DNA of 64,000 bases from Stenotrophomonas sp. VV52 (GTDB lineage Bacteria > Pseudomonadota > Gammaproteobacteria > Xanthomonadales > Xanthomonadaceae), in the NCBI RefSeq assembly GCF_002893095.1, contig NZ_PKQQ01000001.1, positions 770,051-834,050 on the forward strand, in the 5' to 3' direction. The first letter of the stretch is position 1; every line of letters starts with the position of its first letter. The notes under the pieces are model-generated. The model had not been told where the DNA came from and did not search any database. It saw only the letters and a program-made list of their open reading frames with translations. Shown here in pieces: positions 9,324-19,940 of this stretch. The translations under genes and the position numbers were made by a program.

Positions 9324-9399
9324 CGACACGCCATGCGTGTCCACGTATACCCTCATCGCGCGATCAGACATCGCGAGGACACGCGCGGCGTGTCGCTAC
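9320..9399. repeat. Inverted pair of GTAG-type REP palindromes (GACACGC class)
   Basis: One unit begins GTAGCGACACGCC at 9320 and an opposite unit ends GGCGTGTCGCTAC at 9399. Each has its own internal hairpin, and the two can pair with each other. The first GTAG supplies the stop codon of the esterase gene. Likely roles are mRNA 3'-end protection or termination. Confidence 0.8.
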
Positions 9400-9444
9400 G
9401 CGTCCAGGTCCGCGATCGCAGGGGTCGATGCGGCAAGGGAATGA

Positions 9445-10836
9445 ATGATTCATGTTCCGCAGTACTCACGCGGCAATCACGCGGTGATAATCTTCCTACA
9501 ACCGTTTACACCCGATGGATTGATGGATCGATACCGCCAGATCGTGGAGTTGTCTGAGGACTGCGTCAAAGAGTTGGACCTTGCCGGAACCGTTGTCGCC
9601 ATCAATGACAACGGACTGAAGCTGTTCCGGGCCCAACAGCCGTCGGACATGCTCGGCAGGAAATGGAAGGCGCTCTGGCCGCTGGCCACCCAATCGCTGG
9701 TCGAACACGCTCTCTCCGCTGCGCTGCGCGGAGAGAAGGCAGGCTTCGAGGCTTCCGCGCTGGACGGGCAGGGCATGCTGCGCGACTGGCGGGTGCGCGT
9801 TGGCCCGCTGCGTGACGATGGCCGGATCATCGGCGTGCTCGCGGTCAGTTCCGATGTCACCGCGCGCAATGCAGCACTCGCCGCTGCCGATGTACTTGGC
9901 GCTGCGTTCGATGCAAAAGCCGATGAAGCCGGGGCGCTGCTCGCCAACGCGGCAACGCGCGAGGCCACCCTCATCAATACCCTGCGCGAAAGCCAGTCGC
10001 GGCTGTTGGCGACCAACCTGGCCTATCAGGAACTGGAGGTGCGTCACTTCCAGGTGAGCCAGGGCCGGGACTTCGCCGTGGCCGCCCAGCGTGCGGCGGA
10101 ACTCATTGCCGAACATGCCCAGAAGGGCGAAGCAGTGGGGCAGCTGCTGGCCGGCGTGGTACATGACCTCAACAACTTCCTGCACTCGGCCACGACCGCG
10201 ATCGATCTGGTCATGGCCAGTGGCGAGCTGGGGCCGAAGAACACCGGGCTGCTGACCGTTGCCGAAGCCGCGCTGGAGCAGGGCGCCGAAATGTCGCAAC
10301 GGCTTATTGGTTTCGCGCGCCAGCATCCGTACCGTCCCGAGGCCGTCGAGCTGGCGGCGATGGTGACGAAAATGGAGCCACTCCTGCATCAGGCGGTTGG
10401 GCAGGGCATCGAGCTTGTCGTGGATCCGGGCGACTCCACCTGTTGTGCGATGGTCGACCGCAACACCCTGGAGCGGGCGCTGCTGAACCTGGTGGTCAAC
10501 GCGCGCGACGCCTGCACGTCGGGCGACACCATCCGGGTGACCACGGGCCATAGGGTCGTCCCGGGCGACGACAGCTGTACCGCACGGGTCCCCGGTTCCT
10601 ACCTCACCCTATGCGTGTCGGATACGGGCTGCGGCATGAGCGAGGAGGTGATGGCGCGCGTGTTCGAGGTGTATTTCACCACCAAGCCGCCCGGTGAGGG
10701 GTCAGGTCTCGGATTGCCGCAGGTCCACAGCGCAGTGCGGCAGGCGGGGGGCTTCGTCACCATTACGTCCGCGCCGGGCGAAGGCGCCAAGTTCGAACTT
10801 GCGTTGCCGCGCGTGATGGGCGAAAGCGCGAAGTAA
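9445..10836 (+). CDS. PAS-domain sensor histidine kinase (orphan)
   Basis: The product has 463 residues. A start at 9445 is favoured by AAGGGA four bases upstream; an in-frame ATG at 9523 is the alternative and would remove 26 residues. Order of domains: PAS-like fold at about residues 29-145 (EDCVKELDLAGTVVAINDNG ending in AVSSDVTARN), a helical linker at 150-225, the H-box LLAGVVHDLNNFLHS with His 240, the N-box LLNLVVNARDAC near 352, then DTGCGM and GEGSGLGLPQ of the ATPase domain. It has no membrane segment, so it is cytoplasmic, and no response regulator or receiver domain is adjacent. HDLNN-type kinases are common in proteobacteria with unknown signals; the PAS domain suggests a small-molecule or redox input. 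Confidence 0.88.
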   Translation: MIHVPQYSRGNHAVIIFLQPFTPDGLMDRYRQIVELSEDCVKELDLAGTVVAINDNGLKLFRAQQPSDMLGRKWKALWPLATQSLVEHALSAALRGEKAGFEASALDGQGMLRDWRVRVGPLRDDGRIIGVLAVSSDVTARNAALAAADVLGAAFDAKADEAGALLANAATREATLINTLRESQSRLLATNLAYQELEVRHFQVSQGRDFAVAAQRAAELIAEHAQKGEAVGQLLAGVVHDLNNFLHSATTAIDLVMASGELGPKNTGLLTVAEAALEQGAEMSQRLIGFARQHPYRPEAVELAAMVTKMEPLLHQAVGQGIELVVDPGDSTCCAMVDRNTLERALLNLVVNARDACTSGDTIRVTTGHRVVPGDDSCTARVPGSYLTLCVSDTGCGMSEEVMARVFEVYFTTKPPGEGSGLGLPQVHSAVRQAGGFVTITSAPGEGAKFELALPRVMGESAK

Positions 10837-10938
10837 TCACATCGCGCAGATTCCCGGGTCTCGCCGCGTTCACGACGCATCGCGCAGCCTCCGGTTTACA
10901 GCTGCAGTCGCAGTTCAAGACCGGAGAAGCACGACCCG

Positions 10939-12012
10939 ATGAACACCCGAATGGAATACCCCGAACGTGGCGCGGTGGCGCCCGATGTCGCGATCATCAA
11001 TGAAACCGTGGTACCCAGCGCGCCTGAAAGCGCGGTGTCGTGGGGTGCCATTTTCGCGGGCGCTGCCGCGGCGGCGGCTCTCTCGCTGATTCTTCTTATT
11101 CTCGGTGTTGGCCTGGGCCTGTCCTCGGTGTCGCCGTGGTCGTTCGAGGGCGTCACCAAGGAAACCTTTGGCTGGGGCAGCATCGCGTGGCTGACCTTCA
11201 CCGCGCTGGCCGCGTCCGGCCTGGGCGGCTACCTGGCCGGTCGCCTGCGCACCAAGTGGACCCGCCTGCATGGCGATGAAACCTACTTCCGCGACACCGC
11301 GCATGGCTTCGTTTCCTGGGCCGTCGCCACGCTGCTGACCGCCGGCCTGCTGACCTCGGCCATCGGCGGCGTGCTCGGCGCCGGTGCGAAGGTCGCCGGT
11401 GCCACTGCTGGTGCTGCCGCGTCCACCGCCGGCGTAGCAGCGGCGGGCGCAGGTTCCGCAGCCGCGATGGATTCGCGGGAAGGCGACCTGGGCTACTGGG
11501 TGGACTCGCTGTTCCGCCGTGCCCCGGGTCCGGACGCCGGCCCTGGCGCTGCGCCGATGGGTCCGGTCGATCCGGCCGCGCCGCCCGTGCCGCCGGCCGC
11601 TGTGGCCGGTCCGACCGTCGCCGGTGCCCCCGCGCCGCGCATGGCGCCGCCGCCGCGTCCGTTGCCGGGCGCTGGTCCGGGCGACCGCCGTGAAGTGCGT
11701 GCCGAAGTGAACCGCATCATCGTCACCAGCCTGCAGTCGCAGGGCCTGAGTCCGGCCGACCAGCAATACCTCGGCCAGCTGATCGCCCGTGAAACCGGCA
11801 TGAGCCAGGCCGAAGCCGAAGCACGCGTGGCCGACATCCAGACCCGAATGCGCGCCGCGCTGGAAGAGGCGAAGAACACCGCCAAGCAGGCGGCCGACGA
11901 GGCTCGCAAGGCTACCGCCTATGCCGCGCTGTGGCTGTTCATCACCCTGCTGATCGGCGCCTTCGTCGCCAGCCTCACTGCCACCTGGGGCGGCCGTCGC
12001 CGCGACCTGTAA
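10939..12012 (+). CDS. Hypothetical inner-membrane protein with Pro/Ala-rich central segment
   Basis: The product has 357 residues. Membrane segments are visible at about 35-60 (GAIFAGAAAAAALSLILLIL), 75-98, 122-150 (with Gly/Ala-rich repeats) and at the C-terminus (AALWLFITLLIGAFVASL). Between residues 195 and 255 there is a Pro/Ala-rich stretch, followed by a helical region (about 260-325) with many Ala, Glu and Lys residues that is likely a coiled coil. The start is preceded by GGAGAA 13 bases upstream. A small membrane-peptide gene follows 25 bases downstream and is probably cotranscribed. Homologues are found as unnamed membrane proteins in proteobacteria; I do not know a function. Confidence 0.75.
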   Translation: MNTRMEYPERGAVAPDVAIINETVVPSAPESAVSWGAIFAGAAAAAALSLILLILGVGLGLSSVSPWSFEGVTKETFGWGSIAWLTFTALAASGLGGYLAGRLRTKWTRLHGDETYFRDTAHGFVSWAVATLLTAGLLTSAIGGVLGAGAKVAGATAGAAASTAGVAAAGAGSAAAMDSREGDLGYWVDSLFRRAPGPDAGPGAAPMGPVDPAAPPVPPAAVAGPTVAGAPAPRMAPPPRPLPGAGPGDRREVRAEVNRIIVTSLQSQGLSPADQQYLGQLIARETGMSQAEAEARVADIQTRMRAALEEAKNTAKQAADEARKATAYAALWLFITLLIGAFVASLTATWGGRRRDL

Positions 12013-12037
12013 CGAGAACGAGTAGAGGAGAACCAAA

Positions 12038-12109
12038 ATGAAGATGTTGCTGCTGTGGGCACTGGGCGTGCCGATTCCGCTGCTGATCCTGTGGGCGATC
12101 TTTACCTGA
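12038..12109 (+). CDS. 23-residue single-span membrane peptide
   Basis: The frame ATG 12038 to TGA 12109 encodes a peptide beginning MKMLLLWALGVPIPLL and ending AIFT, almost entirely one hydrophobic helix with a central PIP kink. AGAGGAG lies seven bases upstream of the ATG, a near-ideal ribosome binding site, and an intrinsic-type hairpin follows within 25 bases. These signals and the position 25 bases after the larger membrane-protein gene argue that it is translated. Similar tiny proteins with a GVPIP core occur in other proteobacteria without known function. It may be a partner or regulator of the upstream membrane protein (inference). Confidence 0.7.
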   Translation: MKMLLLWALGVPIPLLILWAIFT

Positions 12110-12130
12110 TTGGCCCGCCATTGAATGCGA

Positions 12131-12153
12131 CAGGCCATCCTTTGGGTGGCCTG
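12131..12153 (+). terminator. Intrinsic-type terminator after the small membrane peptide
   Basis: CAGGCCA (12131-12137) pairs with TGGCCTG (12147-12153), with further CC/GG pairing inside, followed by a TTGCGTTT stretch. Confidence 0.65.
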
Positions 12154-12181
12154 TTGCGTTTCTGGCGCCGGAGGGATCTCG

Positions 12182-12272
12182 TGGGACACGCATGGCGTGT
12201 CGCTACGCAGCACACTCGCAACGCGTGTCCCCATGAACCCCTCCGCGTAGAGACACGCCATGCGTGTCCCAC
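12182..12272. repeat. Inverted pair of GTAG-type REP palindromes (GACACGC class)
   Basis: The unit at 12182-12206 (ending GTGTCGCTAC) and the unit at 12247-12272 (beginning GTAGAGACACGCC) face each other, matching the class seen at 9320-9399. Confidence 0.8.
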
Positions 12273-12357
12273 GTACACCATGCTGCAAGGCAGCGGGCCC
12301 TGCGCCCCCATCACCGGTATCGTCACGTTCCATATCACCCACCGGAATGGAAGCAGC

Positions 12358-13041
12358 ATGCAGTTGATCGGCAGCACGGCCCTCGCACTCCTCGGCACCC
12401 TGGCCCTCAACGCGTATGCAACCGACGCCCCGGGGCCCAAGCGACCCAGCGTTGAACAGCTTCAAAAGCTCATCGTCGACAAATCCCCGCAGACGCACGT
12501 CGAAAAGCCTGACAACGACCGCATCACCGCGCGCCGCATCGACATCGTCGACGAGAAGGGCACCATCCGGATGACCCTGTCCGGGCAGACCCCGGCGCCG
12601 ATCATCGACGGCATCCAGTACAAGCGCGCCTTCAACGTCGCCGGCATGGTCCTCTATGACGACAAGGGCAGCGAGCGCGGCGGCTTCGGCACCGCCGACG
12701 TCAACGGCGGCATGGCCGTGCTGGCACTGGACCACCCGGCAATGGACGCGATCGGCTGGCGTGTATCGCCCGACGGCGAAGTCCGGTTCTCGATCAACCA
12801 GGCACCGCCCCTGATCCGCGAACCCAGGCTCGACAACCGCCTCATTCCCGGGGTGGCTACGCCCACCCGCATTGAAATGCTGGTAGGCGCCGACGGCACC
12901 CCGGCCATCGCCTTGAATGACAAGTCCGACCGTCCACGCTTGCGCCTGACCGTCACCCAGGAAGGTTACGGCACCATCGAATTCCTCGACGCCCAAGGCA
13001 AGGTCATCCACACCCTGGCCCCCGAAGCCGACCTGCGTTGA
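12358..13041 (+). CDS. Hypothetical exported protein
   Basis: The product has 227 residues from the ATG at 12358; the frame is longer upstream, but that part covers a REP pair and lacks coding character. A signal peptide is clear (IGSTALALLGTLALNAYA, cleavage near residue 22). The mature part has two similar halves of about 80 residues with repeated themes such as RITARRIDIVDEKGTIRMTL and YGTIEFLDAQGKVIHTL, suggesting a repeated beta-rich fold. No catalytic motif is evident. It is flanked by REP elements and is probably monocistronic. Confidence 0.7.
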   Translation: MQLIGSTALALLGTLALNAYATDAPGPKRPSVEQLQKLIVDKSPQTHVEKPDNDRITARRIDIVDEKGTIRMTLSGQTPAPIIDGIQYKRAFNVAGMVLYDDKGSERGGFGTADVNGGMAVLALDHPAMDAIGWRVSPDGEVRFSINQAPPLIREPRLDNRLIPGVATPTRIEMLVGADGTPAIALNDKSDRPRLRLTVTQEGYGTIEFLDAQGKVIHTLAPEADLR

Positions 13042-13049
13042 CCCTTGGC

Positions 13050-13074
13050 GTAGTGCCGGCCGCCGGCCGGCTCC
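13050..13074 (+). repeat. GTAG-type REP palindrome (GCCGGCC class)
   Basis: GTAGTGCCGGCC at 13050 followed by its complement GGCCGGCTCC, nine bases after a stop codon. Confidence 0.8.
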
Positions 13075-13142
13075 ACCCACGCTTGACCGAAACGCGCCGG
13101 CACCGAAAGATAGCGCCACAACGCCCATCTCAAGGATCGACC

Positions 13143-13433
13143 ATGGCCGGCATCATCGGAGACCTTCTCGAAGGCATCGTCGACTTCGTAACCGACGTGT
13201 GGCTGCTGCGCCGCCAGCGCAGCACACGAGGCCGTCCGGAAAACGCCTGGCGGGATGACGCCGCGGACATGCTCGTGCTCGATGCATGGGCAATAGGCCT
13301 CGGCATCGCCGCATTCGCGGTTGCCGCGCTCATGTTCTTCCTGCTCAAGCTGCCGCTATGGCTCTGCATGGCACCCATCGTCGCCGTAGGCATCTACGTT
13401 GGGTATCGCTGGTTTGCCTTGGCGCGCGCCTGA
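13143..13433 (+). CDS. Small hypothetical membrane protein
   Basis: The product has 96 residues from the ATG at 13143, preceded by AAGGA at the right distance. The N-terminal 50 residues are amphipathic and charged (RRQRSTRGRPENAWRDD); two membrane helices follow at about 48-68 and 70-90 (WAIGLGIAAFAVAALMFFLL and PLWLCMAPIVAVGIYVGY). No family is recognised. It stands alone between a REP element and a long non-coding stretch. Confidence 0.65.
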   Translation: MAGIIGDLLEGIVDFVTDVWLLRRQRSTRGRPENAWRDDAADMLVLDAWAIGLGIAAFAVAALMFFLLKLPLWLCMAPIVAVGIYVGYRWFALARA

Positions 13434-13826
13434 AACGCCAGACGGCACGGTCTGCATGGAATGCACGTAGGAAGATATGCATTCAATGCGGGTGCAAGGT
13501 GATGTAATCAGGCGCGTATCGCACGCAGCTGTGAAAGCTATCGTGATTTCATTTCACTGATTGCGTTTAGAAACCGAAACGTCGGTAATCGGATAAAGGG
13601 TGACGCACTACTCGCTTTTCATGGCGACGTCCAACGTGCCGTTCACCGCTTCGCACCCAGGATAAATCGCACGAGACACGCACATCCGCAGCAGCGGACG
13701 CATGCGGCGAGCGCAACGGACGACGTTTCCAACACTGCTCATACCTCGCGACGGCGGCACGGCCCGCTGATTCCCTATTGAAGTCCCCCAGGCACGACTG
13801 TGCCTGTCGTTCATTGGAGAAATGCG
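13434..13826. other. Non-coding region before the giant autotransporter
   Basis: About 390 bases, locally less GC-rich around 13460-13570. I see no convincing gene, RNA or hairpin. It presumably holds the autotransporter promoter; the ribosome binding site GGAGA is at 13816-13820. Short minus-strand frames here have no start signal or recognisable product. Confidence 0.4.
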
Positions 13827-16139
13827 ATGCAACAGGTACGAGTGAAGCGCGGCGTCCAGGTGGTTCCTTCCCGTTCTCCGCGGCTTCGGCGCCATCCACT
13901 GGGCGTCAGCGTACTGACTGTGCTGCTCGCAATGTCAGCGGTCACCGCAATACCAACCGCCAAGGCCGCGTGTACGACAAACGGGTCGATCGTCACCTGC
14001 ACGGGTGCCGCCAATCCGCTGGCTCCGTCCTATGCATCCTCGGCGAGCAATCTCACCGTCAACGTGCAAAGCGGTGCCAGCATCGGCGTTCTGCTCGGCA
14101 TCGGCGGCACCGCGCTGCAGCTCACCGGCGACAACGTAACGCTCAACAATGCCGGCAACATCGATCCTTCGTTGCTGGGCCTGATCTCGCTGCTGAGCAG
14201 CGGCACCGTGGTGGGCAACAGCACCGCCACCTAGGTGACCGTGAACAACCTGGCCGCCGGCCGCATGTACGGCACTGGCGCGCTCGCCAATGTAAGCCTG
14301 CTTGATTTCACCGGCCTGGCGCTGCGCGCCACGACCGCCAGCAACGGTACGGTCAACATCAACAACGCCGGCATCATGGGCGGCCAGCCGCTGATCGGGG
14401 TCAACCTGCTGGGGTCGGACATTCCGGTGGTGGCGGTCAGCGGCGGCGGCCGCGTGAACATGGTCAACAGCGGCAACATCGACGGGCGGATCGCTTTCCA
14501 GTCCTCGGCAGCAGGCAACACCTTCGTCAACAGCGGCAACATCAACGGCAGCGTGTCGCTGGGTGCCAACAGCACCAACACCTTTACCGCCGTCACCGGC
14601 TCCACCTTCACCGGCAGCGGTGGCGCGCTGGAGCTGCTGGGGCCGGGCGGGCTGCTGTATTTCGCGCCCACCGGCGTGGTCGACGGCGGCCGCGGCGGCA
14701 ACAACACACTGGCCCTGCAGAATCCCGGCAACGCGGGTGCCAGCGGCACAGGCGTGCTGGAAAGTGACCGCTACATCAACTTCAACACCCTGCGGGTGGG
14801 CAGCGGCAGCTGGACCCTGACCGGCACCCGGACATTCGCTGTCGGGCAGCTCAATGGCGGCGCGCTGCTCACCGGCAACGCGGGTCTGTTCGTCGGGCAG
14901 ATCGTCGGCAACGGCGGTGCGCTTGAAGCCACCACGTCCGGCCTGAGCTTCGCGCCCAGCGACGGGATCCGGCTCGACGCGGGCGGACTTGCCGTGCAGG
15001 GCGCAAACAGCCTGACCTTCGCGGGCCCTGTGGGCGGCACCGGCGCGTTGACCAAGAACGGCACCGGAGTGCTCACCCTGGCCGGCGCCAATACCTACGC
15101 CGGTGGCACCACGCTCAACGCCGGCACGATTGCACTGGGCAACAGCACCGCGCTCAGCACCGGTGCGGTAACGGTCAACGGCGGCAGCCTGTCCAATGCG
15201 GGCGCCCTGACCTTTGCCAATGCGTTCACCCTCAATGCTGGTTTGACCCTGCCGGGCACGGGTGCACTCACATTGACCGGACCGCTCAGCGGCGCCGGTG
15301 GGCTGGTCAAGACCGGCGCAGCGGATCTCACCCTGACCGGCGCCAACGCCTACACCGGCGGCACTACGATCAGTGCAGGACGGCTGGTACTGGGGAACAA
15401 CGCGGCAATGGGCAGCGGTGCGTTGAACGCAAGCGGAGGCCAGCTCGACAGCACCGCTGCGCTGAGCCTCGGCAACGCGATCAACCTTACCGGTCCGCTC
15501 GGCGTCGGTGCCAGCGGCAATTCGCTGGCCCTGGCAGGCACCATCGCCGGGACCGGCAGCCTCACCAAGCTCGGCACCGGCACGCTGGCCCTCACCGGCA
15601 ACAACACCTACAGCGGCGGCACCACGGTCAACGGGGGCGCCGTGCAGGTGGGGGGCAATACGGCATTGGGCAGCGGCGCACTGACCGTGGCCGGCGCCTC
15701 GGTGCTGGACGCTACGCAGGCGGTCTCGCTGGGCAATGCAGTACAGCTCAATGCCGCGCTGAATCTTCCGGGCAGCCAGAACCTCGTGCTGGGTGGCCCG
15801 ATCAACGGCACTGGCGCGCTGGTCAAGACCGGTGCGGCCGCCCTCACGTTGGGCGGCAACAATGGATACAGCGGCGGCACCACGCTGGGTGCAGGCAGCC
15901 TGCTGCTCGGCAGCAACAGTGCACTGGGAAGTGGCGCACTGCTGGTCAGCGGTGCGGCGGCGCTGGACGCCACCCAGGCCGTTGCCGTCGGCAACGCCGT
16001 GCAACTCAATGCCTCGCTCAACGTACTCGGCAACCAGGATCTTGCGCTGGGCGGCGTGATCGATGGTGCCGGCGGGCTGGTCAAGGACGGCGCGGCCACG
16101 CTCGCGCTCAACGCCGCCAACACCTATGCAGGCGGCACT

Positions 16140-19100
16140 GCGCTCAACGCGGGCACCCTGCAGCTTGGCAACAACGGCGCGCTCGGTACCGGCGCTCTGA
16201 ACGTACAGGGCGCCTCGCGGCTGGCGACTGGGACCGCACTGAGCGTCGGCAACGCGATCGCGTTGGGCGCTGCGCTGACCATCGACAACGCCGACAGCCT
16301 GGCGCTGGGCGGGGTGATCAGCGGAGCGGGCGACCTGGTCAAGACCGGCGCAGGCGAACTGCAGTTGCAGGCCGACAACACCTTCAACGGCAATCTCGAC
16401 ATCCAGGTGGGCCAGGTTGTGGCTACCACGCCCGGTGGGCTGGGACAGCCGCAGAGCGTCATCATCGCGGGCGGGGCAGGGCTTACCCTCGCCGGTGGTG
16501 GCAGCCTGGCCGCCGTGAGCGGCGGCGGTACGCTCGGCATCGGGGCCGGCGCCAACCTGCAGGTCGGCGGCAACGACGCCAGCAGCGTGTTTGGCGGCCA
16601 GCTCACCGGCGCAGGCAACCTGGAGAAGATCGGCAGCGGCGTGTTCCAGTTGGCCGGCACCGGCAGTCTGGGCGGCAGCACCACGGTGACCGCTGGGGTG
16701 TTCGACGTCGCCGGGAGCCTGGCAACCACGGCGCTCAACGTGGCCAATGGGGCCACGCTGCGCGGTGCCGGCAGCATCACCGCGCCGGTCACGATCGCCG
16801 ACGGCGGTCGCCTCGGCCTGACCAGCGGCAGTACGCTCAGCACAGGCGATCTATCGCTTTCCGGCGGCTCGATCATCGACGCCGGACTCGGCGTGCCCGG
16901 TGACGGCCTGCTTACAGTGAACGGCAATCTCACCCTCGACGGCACGCTCAATATCAGCGACGTCGGCGGCTTCGGCAGTGGCGTGTACCGGCTCATCGAC
17001 TACACCGGCGCCCTGACCAACAACGGGCTGCTCTACGGCACCCTGCCGGCGGGCGTCACGCTGCCGCAGCTCGCACTGCAGACCGCAATTGGGCAGCAGA
17101 TCAATCTGGTGGTCTCTGCGCCCGGTGAGGTCGTGCAGTTCTGGGACGGTACGCAGACAGTGGCCAATGGCCTGGTCGAAGGCGGCACCGGCACCTGGGG
17201 CAGCGACACCAACTGGACCGGCGCTGATGGGCTGGTCAATGCCGGCTGGGCCAACGACTTTGCCGTATTCGGCGGTGTTTCGGCGGGCGTGGTCACGGTG
17301 GAAGGCACGCAGGCTACCCGCGGCCTCCAGTTCGCCATCGACGGCTACCAAGTGGTAGCGGGCGCGAACGGCCAGCTGCAGCTCGACGGTGCACCCACCC
17401 CCGTGCGCGTAGGCGCGGCTGCGACCGCAGTGCTCGACGTGCCGCTGGTCGGCAGCGGTGCGCTGCAGAAGCTGGAATCCGGCACGCTGGTACTCAACGG
17501 CGCCAACACATATGCCGGTGGCACCCAACTCAATGGCGGCACCCTGATCCTGGGCAATGGCCAGGCCATCGGCGCCGGCCAGCTGTCAGCCGTCGACGGC
17601 ACCACGCTCGATGCCAGCACCGCGCTGGCGCTGGGCAACACCGTGGATCTGGCCGGCGCGCTGTCGATTGCCGGCAGCAATGACCTCATTCTTTCCGGCG
17701 CCGTCGGCGGCGCTGGCAGCCTGGTCAAGAACGGCGCGGCCACGCTGACCCTGGGTTCGCCGAACAGCTATGCCGGCGGCACCCAGCTCAACGACGGCAC
17801 CGTGCGCGTTGACGCCTCCGATGCGCTGGGTTCCGGCGCGCTGATCGTGGCCAACGGCACGCTCGACAGCGGGAACGCCGTGGCGCTGGGCAACGCCGTG
17901 ACCTTGAACGGCGGGCTGACCGTCGCCGGAAGCAACGACCTCACCTTGTCCGGCCCGATCGACGGCGGCGGTGGGCTGGTCAAGAACGGCGCCGCCACGC
18001 TGGCGCTCACCGGCGCCAACAGCTACGGAGGCGGCACCACCCTCAACGCCGGTACCTTGGCGGTCGGCAGCGACACTGCTTTGGGAGGTGGCACGCTCAG
18101 CGTTTCAGGTGCTTCCACGCTGGCCGACGTGGGCGCCGTCAATCTCACCAACGCGATCGACCTTGGCGCTGCCCTCGCGGTAAGCACCGCAGACGACCTT
18201 CTGCTCAGCGGCATCCTCAGTGGCGACGCGGGCCTGGGCAAGCTGGGCAGCGGCACGCTGACCCTGTCCGGCGCGAACACCCTCGGCGGCGCCTTCGACG
18301 TGCAGGCCGGCCGCCTGCAGTTGGCCGACGCCGCCGCGCTGGGCAATGTGGCGCAGGCCAACGTGGCCAGCGATGCCACGCTGGGACTCAACGGTGGCGC
18401 GCTGGATGTCATCAGCGGCAGCGGTGCGGTGGACCTTGGTGCAGGCAGCACCCTGCAGCTCGGTCGCAACGATTCCGGTGGCAGCTTCGATGGCGCGCTG
18501 GGCGGCGCCGGCAGTCTCGAAAAGATCGGTACTGGCACGCTGGCGCTCGGCGGCAACAGCGCCATCGGCGGCGCCACCCAGGTCAGTGGCGGCACGCTGC
18601 AGGTGGATGGCACGCTGGCGTCGGCGGGCGTCACGGTCGGCAGCGGGGCCACGTTGTCCGGCGCCGGCAGCGTCGCTGCACCGGTCACCGTCGGCGCGGG
18701 CGGTCGCCTGGGCCTGCGCAGCGGCCAGACCCTCACCACCGGCAGCCTCGCGGTAGACGCGGGCTCGAACCTCGACGCGGCGCTCGGCGTACCCAGCGAT
18801 ACCCGCGTGCTCGCCGTGAACGGCGACCTCGCACTCGACGGAACGCTCAACGTCACGGATCTGGGTGGCTTCGGCGATGGCGTGTACCGCCTGATCGACT
18901 ACACCGGCGCGCTGACCAACAACGGCCTGTCGCTGGGCTCGCTCCCGGTCGCCGTGCTGCCGGGCCAGTTGCTGGTGCAGACCGCCGTGGGCCAGCAGGT
19001 CAACCTGGTGGTGTCGGCGAGCGGCAGCACTGTGCAGTTCTGGGATGGCACCGAAGTGGATGGCGACGGTGTCATCCAGGGCGGCGCCGGTACTTGGGAC

Positions 19101-19940
19101 GACGGCACGCATTGGACCGACCAGGCCGGCGCGGACAATGCGGCCTGGAACCAGGGCTTCGCGGTGTTCGGTGGCGAAGCCGGTGGCGTTGTTGACGTGG
19201 TCGGCACCCAGGCCATCACCGGCCTGCAGTTCACCCGTGACGACTACAACCTGGTCGCAGGGGCAGACGGCCAACTCCAGCTCAATGCGCTCCCCACGGC
19301 CGTGCGCGTCGATCCCGGCGTGACCGCCACGCTGAGCCTGCCGCTGGTGGGCAGTGGCAGCCTCGACAAGCGTGACTCGGGCACCCTCATCCTCGACGGC
19401 ATCAACAGCTACAGCGGCGGCACCGTGCTGTCCGGTGGCACGCTGGTGCTCGGCAACGATCAGGCGATTGGCAGCGGCGTCCTGTCTGCAGCCGATGGCA
19501 CCACGCTCGACACGGGCGAGGCCATGACGCTGGCCAACGCTGTTGCCCTGAACGGCGCACTCACCGTGGCCGGGAGCAACGACCTCACCCTGTCCGGTGT
19601 GGTCAGCGGCAACGGTGGGCTGGTCAAGCAGGGCGACACCACGCTCAGCCTGGACGGCGCCAACACCTACAGCGGCGGCACCGCACTGCAGGCCGGCACG
19701 CTGCTGCTGGGCAACGCGCAGGCGCTGGGCACCGGTACGCTCAGTGCCGCCGACGGCACCGCGCTGGATACCACTGCTGCCGCGCAGCTCGCCAACAACA
19801 TCGCGCTCGACGGCACGCTCAACCTGGTCGGCAGCAATGACCTGACCCTGGCCGGCAACATCGCAGGCAGCGGTGGGCTGGTCAAGGACGGCGATACCAC
19901 GCTGACCTTGACCGGAACGAACAGCTACGGCGGCGGCACC
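16140..19940 (+). repeat. Two tandem ~1.9-kb diverged passenger modules
   Basis: The passenger segments at about 16,140-18,040 and 18,040-19,940 have the same domain order at an offset of about 1.9 kb. For example, the VQFWDG element occurs near 17,135 and again near 19,033, and GVYRLIDYTGALTNNGL occurs in both. This indicates an old internal segmental duplication inside the autotransporter. Confidence 0.7.

Noticed and set aside
10915..13128. 737-codon minus-strand frame over several small genes
   Set aside because: It spans REP pairs and a terminator and is low-complexity; the plus-strand genes have signal peptides and ribosome binding sites.
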